A program made the position numbers and the translations under genes. The notes beneath the pieces are model-generated. The model saw only the letters and a program-made list of their open reading frames with translations. It made no database searches and had not been told where the DNA came from. Shown piece after piece: positions 52,641-64,000 of a stretch of 64,000 nt of DNA (its first letter is position 1; the number at the start of each line of letters is the position of its first letter). Source of the stretch: Misgurnus anguillicaudatus (Eukaryota; Chordata; Actinopteri; Cypriniformes; Cobitidae); assembly GCF_027580225.2 (NCBI RefSeq), contig NC_073355.2:22751501-22815500 (forward strand), given 5' to 3'.

Positions 52641-53200
52641 ACACTCACCTTCAAAATGGTGGACGCTCTAATGGCCGTGTTTCAAATATTAGCGACAACT
52701 GTCTGCATTGAGGTATTTTTTGGGGTATCGTAGAAATGTAGCCTTCTGGTTATAATATGCGCTTCTACCTAGCTATACTATGTATGTGCACGTTGAGTGT
52801 ACACGCGACGCGTCTTTGAGGAACAGTAATGCTGTCTTGTTTAGGCAACTTACTAGGTTTTGAAACGCAGCCAAAAAGCTGATGGCTAACCAGAACTCAT
52901 CATGGTGGCTTTACTATTCCACTAATGTTAAAAATGTTTTGCCAACATGATATAGTCAAATTATAATGAAATGTATTGTGTAGAGCTCGTTGTGATATAG
53001 TGCATATTAAAACAAAATAATCCATATACTGGAAATGGAAAAATTATAAAAATGTAAATGAGGGGAAACCTAATTTTAATATAATATATTCAACAAATAT
53101 AAACTGTCCATCAGCATACAGAATAAATCATAAAAATAACATGTCATACAATAAACACTAATCAAAATAAGGGCATTAGGAGGGGCAAAAAGTGACCCCA

Positions 53201-53417
53201 CCCTCTACTGAAAAATCCAGCTAAGACCAGCATAAGCTGGTGGGCTGGTTTTAGCTCGTATTGCAAGCTGGTCTAGCTGTGTTTTGGTCACTTTTTAGCT
53301 GATCTTAGCTGGTCAGATTGGACGACCAGCTGACCCACCAGCTTTGCCAGGCTAGGAGGGCCATCTGAAACCAGCTACCATCTTATGCTGGTCTTTTAGC
53401 TGGATTTTTCAATAGGG
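53201..53417. mobile_element. Hairpin MITE built of CCAGCT/AGCTGG motifs
   Basis: 217 bp with inverted ends TGAAAAATCCAGCTAAGACC and TGAAAAATCCAGCTAAAAGA, preceded by CCCT. Variants of GACCAGCATAAGCTGG repeat on both strands, so the whole unit can fold back. Confidence 0.75.
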
Positions 53418-56400
53418 CATGCAAAACAAATCTGGATAAAACAGACTAAAGCTATTATAAACCTGCTAGTGACAAACTGATTAATTTTAGATACACCACC
53501 ATTTGCTTAAATTATATAGGTGGTTTCAGCTGTAACAACATAAACAAGCTGCTTTCGTGGAAAACACGTAACTTCCGGTAAACTCCGCTAAGAATAAATA
53601 ACAACAAAGTCCTTTTAAAGTAGTTTATTTATATAACAAGCAAAATAAACAACACGTCCTAGGAAACCAAAACATTTATTTTCGATGAGGTATTTGTTCA
53701 AGAGTTCACTTTAGCAACTAGTCAGACCATTAAACAAACAGAAACCGGAAGTTCCGACCTGACGTGTAATCGCGTCACCACACATGCGTCCGATGAAACG
53801 GTCTATATAAGGGCCTGTTTATTGAATCTAGCCCATTTATGATCTATGTTTAAAGACTGCATTGGTAAATAATACTTATATAAAGTTGTGTATTCATTTC
53901 AGTATAAACTGTTATAAAGAATATGATACTTTAAGGTACAAATACTTTGGGAAAACCGTTCCAACTGGTCAAAACGTACTCATTTGTTTCCACTTGTTTG
54001 TTTACACTGTATAGGCCTTCATTCCTGTCAAATATACTAGACAACCTTAAAGTGCACAATACTACAAGAATACAGATACAGTCCAGCCTTTAGTCTGGAA
54101 TTTGCCAGCGTTTTCACTTTGGGGACAAAGCAGTGTCCCACAGTTGAAACGGCCCAGCTACGTTGTCCTTTTAAAGCCGGTCATTCTGCCTCACTAGGCA
54201 GGAATCACACAGAAGTGACTCTGTAAAACAACTCTATTTAACTGTGTAAATGTCATTAAAATCACCAGATTATTACACAATGTCAGAATAACATCTTTTA
54301 GCAATTTTAGTGTCATCGTCCAGAAATGAGATACTCATAAATGTATAGACAAATTCTGCTGTTAACATTCTTGAAACTGAGAAAAATATTTAGCCTGTAT
54401 GAAGCTTTTGCTAAATCATATAAGTAACCATAGAATAATAAATCTATTGTACCTTCAAACACATGACTTAATATTAAGTAATACTTTAGTGCTGATCAAT
54501 TATTCATCACTTTAATATGTATAAAAATACTCAAAAAGAAAGCTAAAAATAGGCCACCAGGACTGAATTATCACACAAGACAAATTTCCGTTTTAACAAG
54601 TTTGTCCCTTTATAATTGTCTTAAAATGAGAATGTAACGCCACAGTTTTGGTCTCAGCGCCTGTGGTACTGAGAATGAATTTTGTATGAGGCATGAATAT
54701 TGATGATCACTGGAGGTCCGGGGCCAGCTGCATGCGAGCGAGTTAGCTGCAGTAGGACAAGGGTCAGTTTGGTCTGGGCCAGTGGGCTACTCTCCCCCCG
54801 CCAGGACACCGAGAGCAAGGGGAGCCTGGGAACGCAGGCAGATGCATTGTGCTCAGACAGACAGACCAGGAGGAGGGGAACAGCTTTGCATGACAAATAC
54901 ATGGCTGGCTTTGGCTTTCATAGTCTTATTTCTAAACTTCCTCGGTTGGCACTGAATAGCGTGGCATCCTTTAGATGACCACTCTAAATATTGCATTCCA
55001 AAGTGATCTAAAGACAATTCAATATGAATATGCAAAACTTTTTACATTCAATACATATTCAATATAACTTTGAGGTATGTCTATATTAGATGTGGCAATT
55101 AAAACTTCCCAAAATCTGTGGCTTGTCTATATTTGCCTTTCTTTCAGCCATCAGTTCCCAATTTTTTTCTTCAATCTTCATTTTTCATTGGCCCCCAGAT
55201 GTATTAACAGTCTCACCAACAAGGGCACTATTTTTCATTTGCTCTCTCCCAATTCCTCCACTACCCCCATCATTATATTCAATCTCTATCTGTCTCTCAC
55301 CCATCCCCCAGAGTCACTCTCTCAGACAGGGTGGCAGCTGTGAAGGGGATTTGTCGAAGCTGAATTACACTCTGCATCCAACCAATTACCTGTCTGACTG
55401 TTCTCAGGTCAGCCTACACTGCTTTGCTTTCGGGCTCGATTTATCTATAAGACCACTATTCTGCCAAGCATTTATCATTTTCACACAGCCATGCGTGCTG
55501 TCATTTATAAATGGTAATAGTTAATACACATCAGTGCTTTAGTGGAAGAGACTATATCTGCTGTACTCCATTTATTGTGTGATTTTATGTAAACTGTCAA
55601 GGCATTTTCTTTTGCTATAGGTCAAATTATCACCAATATATTGACTCGCAACAAAAAAGAAAAGTTCAGTGGCATTTCATATACCTTTCGCTCTACTGTG
55701 GTGATACAGTGATGGTATCAGATGGTTTCCATGGTATAGTCACGTTCATATATACCATGTTCATCTTCATATTTAAGTAATCTATTAATTCATATAATTC
55801 CTTACTATCTAACAATAGTCTTAAGTCTGACATATTTGATTAACACAGAAAAACTACGATTTGAGTGTCATGCATTTGCATTTGTGTCTGATGTGTCTTC
55901 ACAAACTCACTGTTTCAGACCTACAGTTCAGTCTTTTCATGTAAAAGTAATATAAAGATGCAAATGATGCTCTGAAGTCTGATCTTATTGTCATTCATGT
56001 ATGCATGCAGTATATATTTTAGATAAAGGCCTTTTCACCTAGAATGATGGTGCTCCGTTTAAAAACTCTGCTCTTGTCCAAATGAGATTCATTTGCATGT
56101 GCCTATCCCACCCTCCATCTCAATAATTCACACCTATCTGTGTAAAGCGATTTGTCTGCAAGGCATGCATCTAAGCTCAGGCTTGTGAATTCTCAAAGTT
56201 TACTTAAACCATCATCTAAATGCACACTGGAAGGATACATACAGCAATAGTAGATGTGCTTCTGCAAATAAAGTTTAAAAACTGCAAATCAAATCCTTAA
56301 ATCTTTCATGGCAAGAATTTTCAGGCCTAAAGATTCAGTTTTCCCATTGTAATTTCATTGCTCTAATCTGACTTGAGTCAAAACAGATCCATAGCAGAGA

Positions 56401-56890
56401 TGGACACCCTTGTGGTCTGCTTTGTTCCTTCTCACTGGGAGGTTTTGGTGTGAGCGAGCGTAGAGACCCGACCTGACCCAAACCGTGGGGTACTTTGCAA
56501 TGGAAAAGCGCCAAAAGATACTGCAGCATTCATTGGCATTGAATCAGCTTATCCCATGACAGTGGCACTACAGTATATAGAAATTTTGGGCTGTTCCCTT
56601 CTAGTCTTATAATACCCTTTCTATGCACATACATTACTTGTATAGCAATTCACCCCTCTGCCACTATGCTGTATTAGTGCCAAATGTTGTTTGCATGGCA
56701 CAATTCCTCATATTTCAGGCTAGCTTTGAGACAGGTTATAGAAAGTGCAGCAAACTAAAGCAATCTGGCATATTTGCATACCATGTACAGTATCACTCCA
56801 CCACTGTCATTCTTTTATATTTTATATTAAATGCCGTTCTATGGTCGTAATTATGGTGAGAATCTGTGTTTTAATCAGGTCCACAGTATA
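53418..56890. other. Intergenic DNA with GC-richer unique blocks, no gene recognised
   Basis: 54690-54900 is distinctly GC-rich and unique, with open frames on both strands but no splice support. 55860-56220 contains ATTTGCAT octamers and TCAATAATTCACACC in unique sequence. These look like candidate regulatory elements rather than exons. The rest is unassigned. Confidence 0.35.
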
Positions 56891-56897
56891 GTGTAAT

Positions 56898-57365
56898 TTA
56901 TAGTCGTGCGTAAGTTAAACTATGCGTAGGCTGTCCGTAGTTCTGATGAGTACCTCGCCAAAAATGTAACAACGTGTCCATTCTAGAACCCTTCCCATCA
57001 GGTCAAAAATATTTGTGTCACATTTCTAAGGCATTTTCACTTGCAACGGTAAGAACAAAGATGGGCCAAGTTGAGGAGTGATCTGCAAAAAAGTCGCTGT
57101 TTACTTACCTTCATCACAGCTGGTCTTCTCAAATAATATACAACAAGCTGCTGCTGCTGCTTCTTCGTTTGTGGGTTTACTGGCCAAGCTGCTTCTTTCT
57201 TACCTGTTGAGCTGCTACTGTGGGTTACACGCATGGAAACTGCCTACTAGCGGTCTGCATGTGTGTTTGCATGTCAATGCGGATGACGACACAGAAGTAT
57301 ATATGAAAAATGATGCGTAGGCTACGCCGTCGAGGCTACACATAGGACCTACACACAACTATATA
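56898..57365. mobile_element. TATAGTCGTGCG family, third copy
   Basis: About 468 bp. Starts TTATAGTCGTGCGTAAGT and ends with CCTACACACAACTATA; interior colinear with 48743-49218. Apparent ORFs in it are repeat sequence. Confidence 0.65.
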
Positions 57366-60360
57366 GTAATGTCAAAAATATTTAGTGAGCATCTGCAATT
57401 CACCTAAAGCTAGGTACACACCAAACTGATGATCGGGCAGGTTTTGAGCATCATCTGATTTAATTTTGTTGATGTGTTCAGCACTGTCCATGAAAGTCTG
57501 TCACCATCCACTATTTCGAATTGGCGCTGGAACTTGTTTGAGAGTCAGATCATTCTGATTGGCTGTTTAGAATAGCCAACCAATGCACAAGAATAAAAAC
57601 GGAAGTGACGAAGCAAGCAAACGGCAAAGTCGCACAGAATGCTAATCTCATTTTTTGCATCTCTCATTCAAAATAGATAAATATTTTATAAAAATATTTA
57701 ATGGCTCATAAGATATAGACTGCCGCAGGGATGACGTATTTTTGTAGGCCAACCCGGAAGTTAGCGGGACAATGGTTCCTTTGCCAAAAAGCCCATTCTT
57801 TTTCCCCATACAGTTTTGTACCATCACAAAAAATAAGATTTGTGTTTAACACACTTACACATTTTGTCCAACAAGATAATCCTCACAGATGGATGAAGAC
57901 TTGATGAATTTTAAAGTTTAAATGAGTTTAAATTAAAACGCTAACCTTAGGCTCCAAGCGAACTACAGCACAGTAACTCGACTTCAACATCATCACCACC
58001 AAGCTACTGACAACTCTTTCAAAGTTAAAAACATTTTAAAACAAGTTCCCTGATAAGGAAATAGTCTGTGGATGAGTCGTTTTGGGAACTGTGTCCATGT
58101 TGTAGTTATCGAGATCTTTATCCATGATGACGTGGAAAGTCGCCCACAACGTTTGTAGTCCTATGTAACTTGTTAGCAACCACCCTTTTAAAGAAACAAA
58201 AAAGCTTTATAAAGTCATGAGTGAGGGTATTACTGGTGTGTTGTATGTCATAGAATAAAACATGAAAGTATGTTTTGCTTGTGTTAACCCTCATTTAAGA
58301 TGTTTAACCAAAACCCTATAAAAAAAACCCATGACTTGGGAACGTTGGAACAAGAAGTGCTAAAATGCTAACTATCTTTTGGGTTTTGCCTTAAAAAAAC
58401 ACTCATTCCTGTGCCACTTTATTACAGAGTTTTGTGTGAAACTGGAACGGAGTGCTGCTTTGTTTACGTTTGTATCACTACAGTCACACGCTTTAGCGGT
58501 TTCTTATTTGAGTGATGAACACCAACTACCTGCTGGTATGGAAAGTTATCTCATTTTACGTAGGCGCAAAACAAACGTGCTACTCGGCTGCCATCCGCTT
58601 GGTGTGTCAGGCAATTTTGGAACCAGACGCAGCCAGCACGTGGGCAATGTGAGAGAACCTCACAGTCTGTGGTACTTTGTTGGCATCGGTTTGGTGTGTT
58701 CCTACCTTAACTTGTATGTCTTTGGACTGTGGAGGAAACCCAGAGTAAACCCACACTAACACAGGGAGGAAATCCAAACTCTACAAAGAAAGACCTCCTG
58801 GCGCAGCCAGCACTCAAACCACGGCCACTACTAAAGCACCTGAATTGACTTTTTGATGTGCGCTAATCGATGGTGAACATCTGGATGGATCTTTAATATT
58901 TTACCCATCATTTGTTGGGAGAGGGAATAAGTGTGGCCATTATTACTGTTTTATTTGACTTGTATGCAAGACAAACCCATTGAATTTTGCCAAATCTAGT
59001 TATATCTTTAAAGCTGCATTATGACTTCCTTTCACACCTCACCTTTGGGAGAACTGACACTGGGGCTTAGAGAAGGAAGAATACAGAGCCAATAACCCGG
59101 GAGATGAGTGGAGCTCTTTCAGCCCTTAATGAGGCCTCTCTCTCTCTCTCTCTCTCTCTCTCGAGGCTCCTCACATTGTGGTCTGCAGCCCTCACGTCAG
59201 CTCTAATGAGCAGACCGCCTGTCTTCCCCAACCATCTATCATACTTTCTCTAGGGAAAAAACACTATGTCTTGCATTAACTCCGACCTCACATTGAAGAG
59301 GCCTGGTCCCTTTAAAAGCAAAGTTTTACATTACCACGCATCTATCCTGAATCACAGACATGATCACAATAAAGACTTAGTAAGAAAATGAACACTTCTG
59401 TCTGAATACACCTGACAAATCAAAACACTTATAATTCAAATAGCTGCCTGGAAACAAATGAGACCACAATTGCCAGTCACAGCTGTGGACAGGTTGTGTA
59501 TGTTACTGCTTAAGCGCAAAAAATATGAAAATGTGTTTTTACGCATTTTAATCTCTAAATCCTTCACACAACCTGTGCCATCCACATAACCTGTGGGATG
59601 TTGATATCAGGAATACCAAAGACGTGCACATTTTACGGGAATGTTACACACCAGGGGTATCAGGTAGTTGCACCTTTGTTTAACGCTGGGCACTTTGGTT
59701 CACCCAAGACAGATGTTAATACTAAAGCCTGAAGTAAAGCTCAATTTATATGCGTATACGAGGGTCAGGAGTGTGCTTATAGGAGTATGTAAAATAAAGA
59801 CCAGGAGAGCCATTGGTATTTGTCGCAATGTGCATGCGTCGTACATCTGTGTGCGTGTATGAGTCAAACTATGACTTTGCATTCAACTGTGCGTGAAAAA
59901 ACAAACTATACTCCAGGTTTAAGTGTAAACAGGCTGAGGGCTACTGAATGATACTTCAATCATCTCTTTGTTGTGTATAGTTTGTTAAAATAGACCAGTT
60001 GCTAGGGAGTTTTTGTTCAGCAAAAGCACAGATTTCCCAGTCGTCTATCCTCAAAAATGTATATATGTCTAATAAAGAGTTTAGCTGTACTTCCTATTAA
60101 TTCTCAAATGCAGAATGTGTGAAAGAGCATGGATATTTCCTAATGGAGTCAGAAGTTGGGCAAGGTGTCAGGTAGGGTCTCCTCACAGCCCCAGGTCCTG
60201 AATCCCATCCGTGTTTAAATTTAGTATAACAAAAGACCCTTCACCACAGGTCAGGCTTCTCTGTTTGATGTGGAAGGAGAAAGACAACAGGAACCTCTTG
60301 ACATGCTAATTGGCTTTATTAGCATTAACATGACTGGGATTCCAGCAGGAGCCCAAAACG
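57366..60360. other. Repeat-rich intergenic DNA, no gene recognised
   Basis: 58680-58790 has the teleost-wide repeat phrase GTCTTTGGACTGTGGAGG followed by a CACTAACACAGGGAGG block. 57720-58200 looks like an old DNA element. 59020-59300 is unique and GC-richer around a CT microsatellite. ORF 58379-58759 (plus) runs through the repeat and is not taken as a gene. Confidence 0.4.
59136..59162. repeat. CT microsatellite
   Basis: About 13 CT units. Confidence 0.9.
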
Positions 60361-60369
60361 GTCATGGTT

Positions 60370-60485
60370 AGCTGTATGCCATCCATTCTCCAAACCTGCT
60401 TGTCCTCTGCAGGGTCGCGGGGGGCTGGAGCCTATCCTAGCATTTACACAGGGTGCACCCTGGATTGATGACCAGCACATTGCGG
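60370..60485. mobile_element. Fragment of a teleost-wide repeat (GGGTCGCGGGGGGCTGG)
   Basis: CCATCCATTCTCC, GGGTCGCGGGGGGCTGGAG and a CCTATCCTAGC tract appear in the order I recall from a common fish interspersed repeat, whose other half resembles 58680-58790. Class not assigned. Confidence 0.5.
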
Positions 60486-60819
60486 CACTTACCTGTGTTC
60501 ATTCATATTCATCACATGTATTTATGCAAACAATTGGTTTTCTTTTTTAGATCAAGACACGTAACATATATATGCATGTTACTTTTAATTAAATGCATCT
60601 ACAATAATTCAAGATGGGTTAGATGAAGCACAGGAAATAAAAGAGAGAGAGCATAAAAGCAAACCTCTGCTGAATGATTTCATTCTACTGCCAATGTGAG
60701 GCAAGAGGACAAAACAAGGTGACTCTAATCATTTCAGACAAAAGGAGGCAGGAGAGTAGACTTCTGGACCTTGATGTGAGCACAATTTTATGGTGAAATA
60801 CGCAGAGCGAATCTGTGAA

Positions 60820-61075
60820 TTATGAGCTGTAAATGCTGGAAAATGTTGTTTCGTTCCAAGGATCACGTCGGTTGGATGTTGCCCTGGCATCTTGCCAAGT
60901 GCTCATTACTGCAGAACGCGCATGCAGTCGGGCCAGCCAATGTGACGCCCGTTGCTGTGGCAACAGCAGAGCAGACAGGCGATGCAATGCATCATATTTC
61001 ACCAGACCAACTCAATTCAATTCTCACAGATCCAATCTATGAGTTGCAGATGGGGGGTGAGCCCAGGCAGAGGCA
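60820..61075. promoter_or_regulatory. Candidate regulatory block with an RFX X-box-like palindrome
   Basis: Unique GC-richer sequence containing GTTGCTGTGGCAAC at 60951-60964, one change from the symmetric X-box GTTGCCATGGCAAC, beside GCGCATGCAG. No nearby gene is recognised. Conservation cannot be tested here. Confidence 0.3.
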
Positions 61076-61753
61076 AACTGGTATTACAAAAATAAATTGG
61101 TATGAGACCATCAGCTTTCCATGCAGATTTCCTTTTAACGCTGTCGGTTAGAAATTGAAATATTCATTGTCCTGCACAAATTGGTTTTATTCAAATCTGC
61201 ATGCTGCTGCCGCCTGCTGCAGAGTGAGGTGACAATAGGTGGCACGCACAGGACATTGATGGGTGTACATTTTTCCTTATTCAGCTGTTATTCTAAAAAC
61301 ATATGCACGCTATTGTGCAGTCAGGGTTGGGGTCCATGGAAACCTCAGATATACAGATATAAAACGTAGTTTTCTCCAGAAATGAATGCTTTTTCATTTG
61401 AACGAACCTTAGAATAATGACCTGTTAAGCACTGTATGATGTAAAAATTAATACGTATACTGATATAAATGTCGCTTTGGATAAAACCATCTGCCAAATG
61501 CGTAAATCTAATGAATATTATTATCAAGTGTTAGAGGAAATCTAGCTTTTGATATGATACTTTGTGTCAAAATACTCTCTGGGTTGGCTACAAATCTGTT
61601 TAAAACCCATACCATACAAAAATGCCAGCTATGACCCCATTCTGAATCACATACAGTGTAAAATATTTTATTATTTTGTACATACACTCTTAAAAGTAAA
61701 GGTACTTCACGATACCATAAAATAACTATTTCTGTCTAAATTGTTTTTTAAAA

Positions 61754-61844
61754 CAGTGGTTCTCAAACTGTGGCTGGGGATCTCAGGGGGGCCGCGAATG
61801 AATGTCCCGGGGAGCCACACGCTGAAAAAGTTTGAGAACCACTG
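61754..61844. mobile_element. 91-bp hAT-like MITE
   Basis: CAGTGGTTCTCAAACT at the left pairs with AGTTTGAGAACCACTG at the right. Flanks TTTTAAAA and CTTTAAAG agree at six of eight bases. Confidence 0.65.
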
Positions 61845-61956
61845 CTTTAAAGGACCTTTAACATCTAAAGTATCTTTCTCTTTCACAAAGGGCTCTTTAG
61901 GGTAAAAAAAAGTTCTTCAAATTATAAAAATGTATAAAAGAAATGGTTCTTTAAAG

Positions 61957-62232
61957 CAGTGGTTCCCAAACTTTTTCAGCGTGCGACCCCTTGTGTACGG
62001 TGCATTCCTTTGCGGCCCCCAAAAGAAAATTTTTGATGAAAAACTGTTCTAAAACTCAACATTTTAATAAAAAAAACCCATTAAATTATACAAAAAAAAG
62101 TAGTGCTTTTGGTAAGTAGCCTTATTTTTTTAGGTTTAACTACACAGAATTGATGATAATGTATTTCATAAAATGTCATAAAACTGGGGCCCCCGTGGCA
62201 CTATCTCGCGGCCCCCAGTTTGAAAACCACTG
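61957..62232. mobile_element. hAT-type MITE, 8-bp target duplication CTTTAAAG
   Basis: 276 bp, ends CAGTGGTTCCCAAACT and an inverted CAGTGGTTTTCAAACT, flanked by CTTTAAAG at 61949-61956 and 62233-62240. Related to 39459-39631. Confidence 0.85.
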
Positions 62233-62326
62233 CTTTAAAGAACCTTTGACTACATGGTTCTTTGAGGAACCAAAAAAAAAAAATCTTTTATGGCATTAGA
62301 ACCTTTTAAGCACCTCTTATTTTTAA

Positions 62327-62676
62327 AGGGACATTCCACTTTTTTTGAAAATATGCTCATTTTATTACACAATGCCCGAAAATAGTCCCCGTTACTAAGG
62401 GGACTAATTTCGGCTGCTGCGTAATATCATTGCGCCTCCTGCAGCCATGTTACAGCAGCAAAGTCCTTGATTATTACGCCAGAATGAGAGTATAGTTCAT
62501 AGCCATATCTGCCTAGAAAATCACAACTTATTACACAATGCTAATGGACTAATCAGATTCAATGCTAAGCTATGCCAAAAGTGCCAGCGCCAGACCCGGA
62601 GATCAGCTGAATGGAAATGTTTAACTCTTGAGAAGCTGGAAAATGAGCACATTTTCAAAAAAAGTGGACTGTCTCT
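62327..62676. mobile_element. TTAA-flanked element with AGGGACATTCC end, copy 2
   Basis: 350 bp; the AGGGACATTCCACTTTTTTT end and the inverted AGAGACAGTCCACTTTTTTT end, TTAA at 62323-62326 and 62677-62680. An internally shortened relative of 41487-42268. Confidence 0.85.
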
Positions 62677-63127
62677 TTAAGTGTGTATGCTATAAACATA
62701 AAGTGACACATATACATGTTATGTAAGCTTTTTAAATTGCTCTTTTTTAAATCTTTTTTTGGGTGACTACAGACAAGCTAACATCAAGAGCTTTGAGAGA
62801 TCTGAGCCTTTTTCCTCCTCTGATACTTCTGTCTGAGTACAGCACTGGCATCAGAATTAATCTGTGAGAAACCAGAAGGACCAGGCAGACATACAACGGT
62901 GTCACACCAGAACAGATGTTTCCTAATTATGCTAAGCTCTTCAATGCAAGAGCAAATGGTATGATACTTCTAGCAGATCACAAGGATATCTGGGTGGTCC
63001 TGAATTTTCCAGGTCCTACTTTTATTGAGCATCTACACCTCTCAAGGTTTATACTGAGCTCTGGGTATTACCCCGCAGGTAAGACCTTAGAAGACCCAGG
63101 TAAAAATAGTAATCTTCCATACCTTAA

Positions 63128-64000
63128 AGGAAAACACCAACGTTTTTCAACATTTTATGAAGTTTATTTAACTAAGTTTGGAAGGAGCATGGTCATGTGA
63201 TCCAACCAATCAGTGCAAAGAGGTGCCTATAAATGGCAGTCCCTCACCTCTGTTCCGTGATGCCAAATATGCTTTATCTCATTCCTTATCGATTACATGT
63301 TAATGCGAACTCGTGAAACTATGTTTTTACCTCAACTTAGATGAATTAATACATACAATCTTTTTTCAATGCATGCACTTTAAATCTTTGTACAGCAATT
63401 CTTGAATGTGTTAGCATTTAGCCTAGCCCTATTCATTCCTTAGGATCCAAACAAAAGTTTTATTTTGTGCCACCATACTTACTCGTGTAACCCCTCATTA
63501 ACAATCTTTAAATAGGGGAAACATGGAAGTGTTTGGTTGCTTCTAAGTTCATCCCTGTTTGGATCCTAAGGAATGAATGGCTAGGCTAAATTCTAACACA
63601 TTCACAAGGCGCTGTACTAGGGTAGCCATTCGTGACCAGTTCCGCCGGACACGCCCGAACATGTTTTCGGGTTCGTTCTCCGGAAGTCGCGTTGCTCGAC
63701 CGCATACGTCATCGAGGTTCTCACATTTCAGTAAAAATACATTAGAAAATTAAGATTTATTTCTTTTAAGACATACAATCATTGTAGTTTCATTCTTACC
63801 TTGAAATGTAACGGTTGCTTTTCTAAAATTAAACCCGAAATATTAAACCTTGATGACGTATGCGGTCGACCAACGCGACTTCTGGAGAACGAACCCGAAA
63901 ACATGTTCGGGACGTGTCCGGCAGAACTGGCACGAATGGCCACCCTACGCTGTACAAAGATTAAAAGTGCATGCATTGAAAAAAGATAGGTATGTATTAA
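63128..64000. mobile_element. TTAA-flanked fold-back element with AGGAAAACACC end, runs off the window
   Basis: The left end follows TTAA at 63124-63127 and the right arm is cut by the window edge. It shares the TTAGCATTTAGCC and TGGTGCCACC-type blocks with 27546-28357. A hAT MITE is nested at 63618-63947. Confidence 0.75.
63618..63947. mobile_element. hAT-type fold-back MITE, 8-bp target duplication CGCTGTAC
   Basis: 330 bp, both arms inverted copies for over 100 bp (TAGGGTAGCCATTCGTG and TAGGGTGGCCATTCGTG ends, a GAACATGTTTTCGGG block). CGCTGTAC at 63610-63617 and 63948-63955. The two ORFs in it are the palindrome read on each strand. Confidence 0.9.

Larger units (their letters stand above)
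61684..62684. mobile_element. ACACTCTTAAAA-type element hosting three later insertions
   Basis: ACACTCTTAAAAGTAAAGGT at the left and a mirrored GCACCTCTTATTTTTAA then GTGT at the right frame paired GGTTCTTTAAAG and AGAACC phrases. Inserts are at 61754-61844, 61957-62232 and 62327-62676. The host without them is about 285 bp. Confidence 0.6.

Noticed and set aside
53201..53417. microRNA precursor from the CCAGCT hairpin
   Set aside because: The hairpin is explained by the inverted repeats of a MITE with multiple internal copies of its motif, and has no miRNA-like arm asymmetry.
58379..58759. 126-codon ORF on the plus strand
   Set aside because: Its second half is a widespread fish repeat (GTCTTTGGACTGTGG), so it is not a gene.

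Overview
This is animal nuclear DNA, almost certainly from a teleost fish of the carp/zebrafish lineage (Cyprinidae). Coding sequence is split into short exons with GT/AG boundaries. Four vertebrate genes can be read from their exon translations. The intergenic and intronic DNA is AT-rich and packed with short inverted-repeat DNA transposons of types I associate with cyprinids. No bacterial, viral or organellar genes were seen.

Layout. 1-7.4 kb: mostly transposon remnants, plus a weakly supported 3' end of a minus-strand gene (candidate exons at 7189-7323, 998-1022 and 697-895). 7.6-11 kb: a nested transposon and plain intergenic DNA. 11.1-12.9 kb: dctn5 (plus strand, six coding exons). 13.9-15.4 kb: rpusd1 (minus strand, five coding exons and one 5' UTR exon), tail to tail with dctn5. 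16.2-17.8 kb: ndufab1, the mitochondrial acyl carrier protein (plus strand, four coding exons and one 3' UTR exon), head to head with rpusd1. 18.3-19.5 kb: transposons. About 19.7-52.6 kb: tnrc6a (minus strand), the GW182 scaffold of microRNA silencing, with a 4 kb 3' UTR, 20 coding exons and four upstream non-coding exons spread over 14 kb of transposon-rich introns. 52.7-64 kb: no protein-coding gene recognised. It holds transposons, a few GC-richer unique blocks that may be conserved regulatory DNA, and a large nest of mobile elements at 61.7-64 kb.

The genes are not an operon and do not act in one pathway. dctn5 serves the dynactin motor complex, rpusd1 is an RNA pseudouridine synthase homologue, ndufab1 serves mitochondrial fatty-acid synthesis and complex I, and tnrc6a links Argonaute to poly(A)-binding protein and deadenylases.

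The most interesting observations are these. (1) Upstream tnrc6a exons still read as the N terminus of mammalian TNRC6A but carry in-frame stops, so the protein appears to start later. (2) One tnrc6a exon has a second, in-phase donor that would add 78 codons. (3) Two conserved splice junctions, in dctn5 and tnrc6a, are each off by one base. (4) At least a dozen inverted-repeat elements from several unrelated families are all bounded by TTAA, often nested inside one another or inside hAT elements with perfect 8-bp target duplications. Coordinates were counted by eye and may be off by a base or two. Homology statements rest on recalled family sequences, not on searches.
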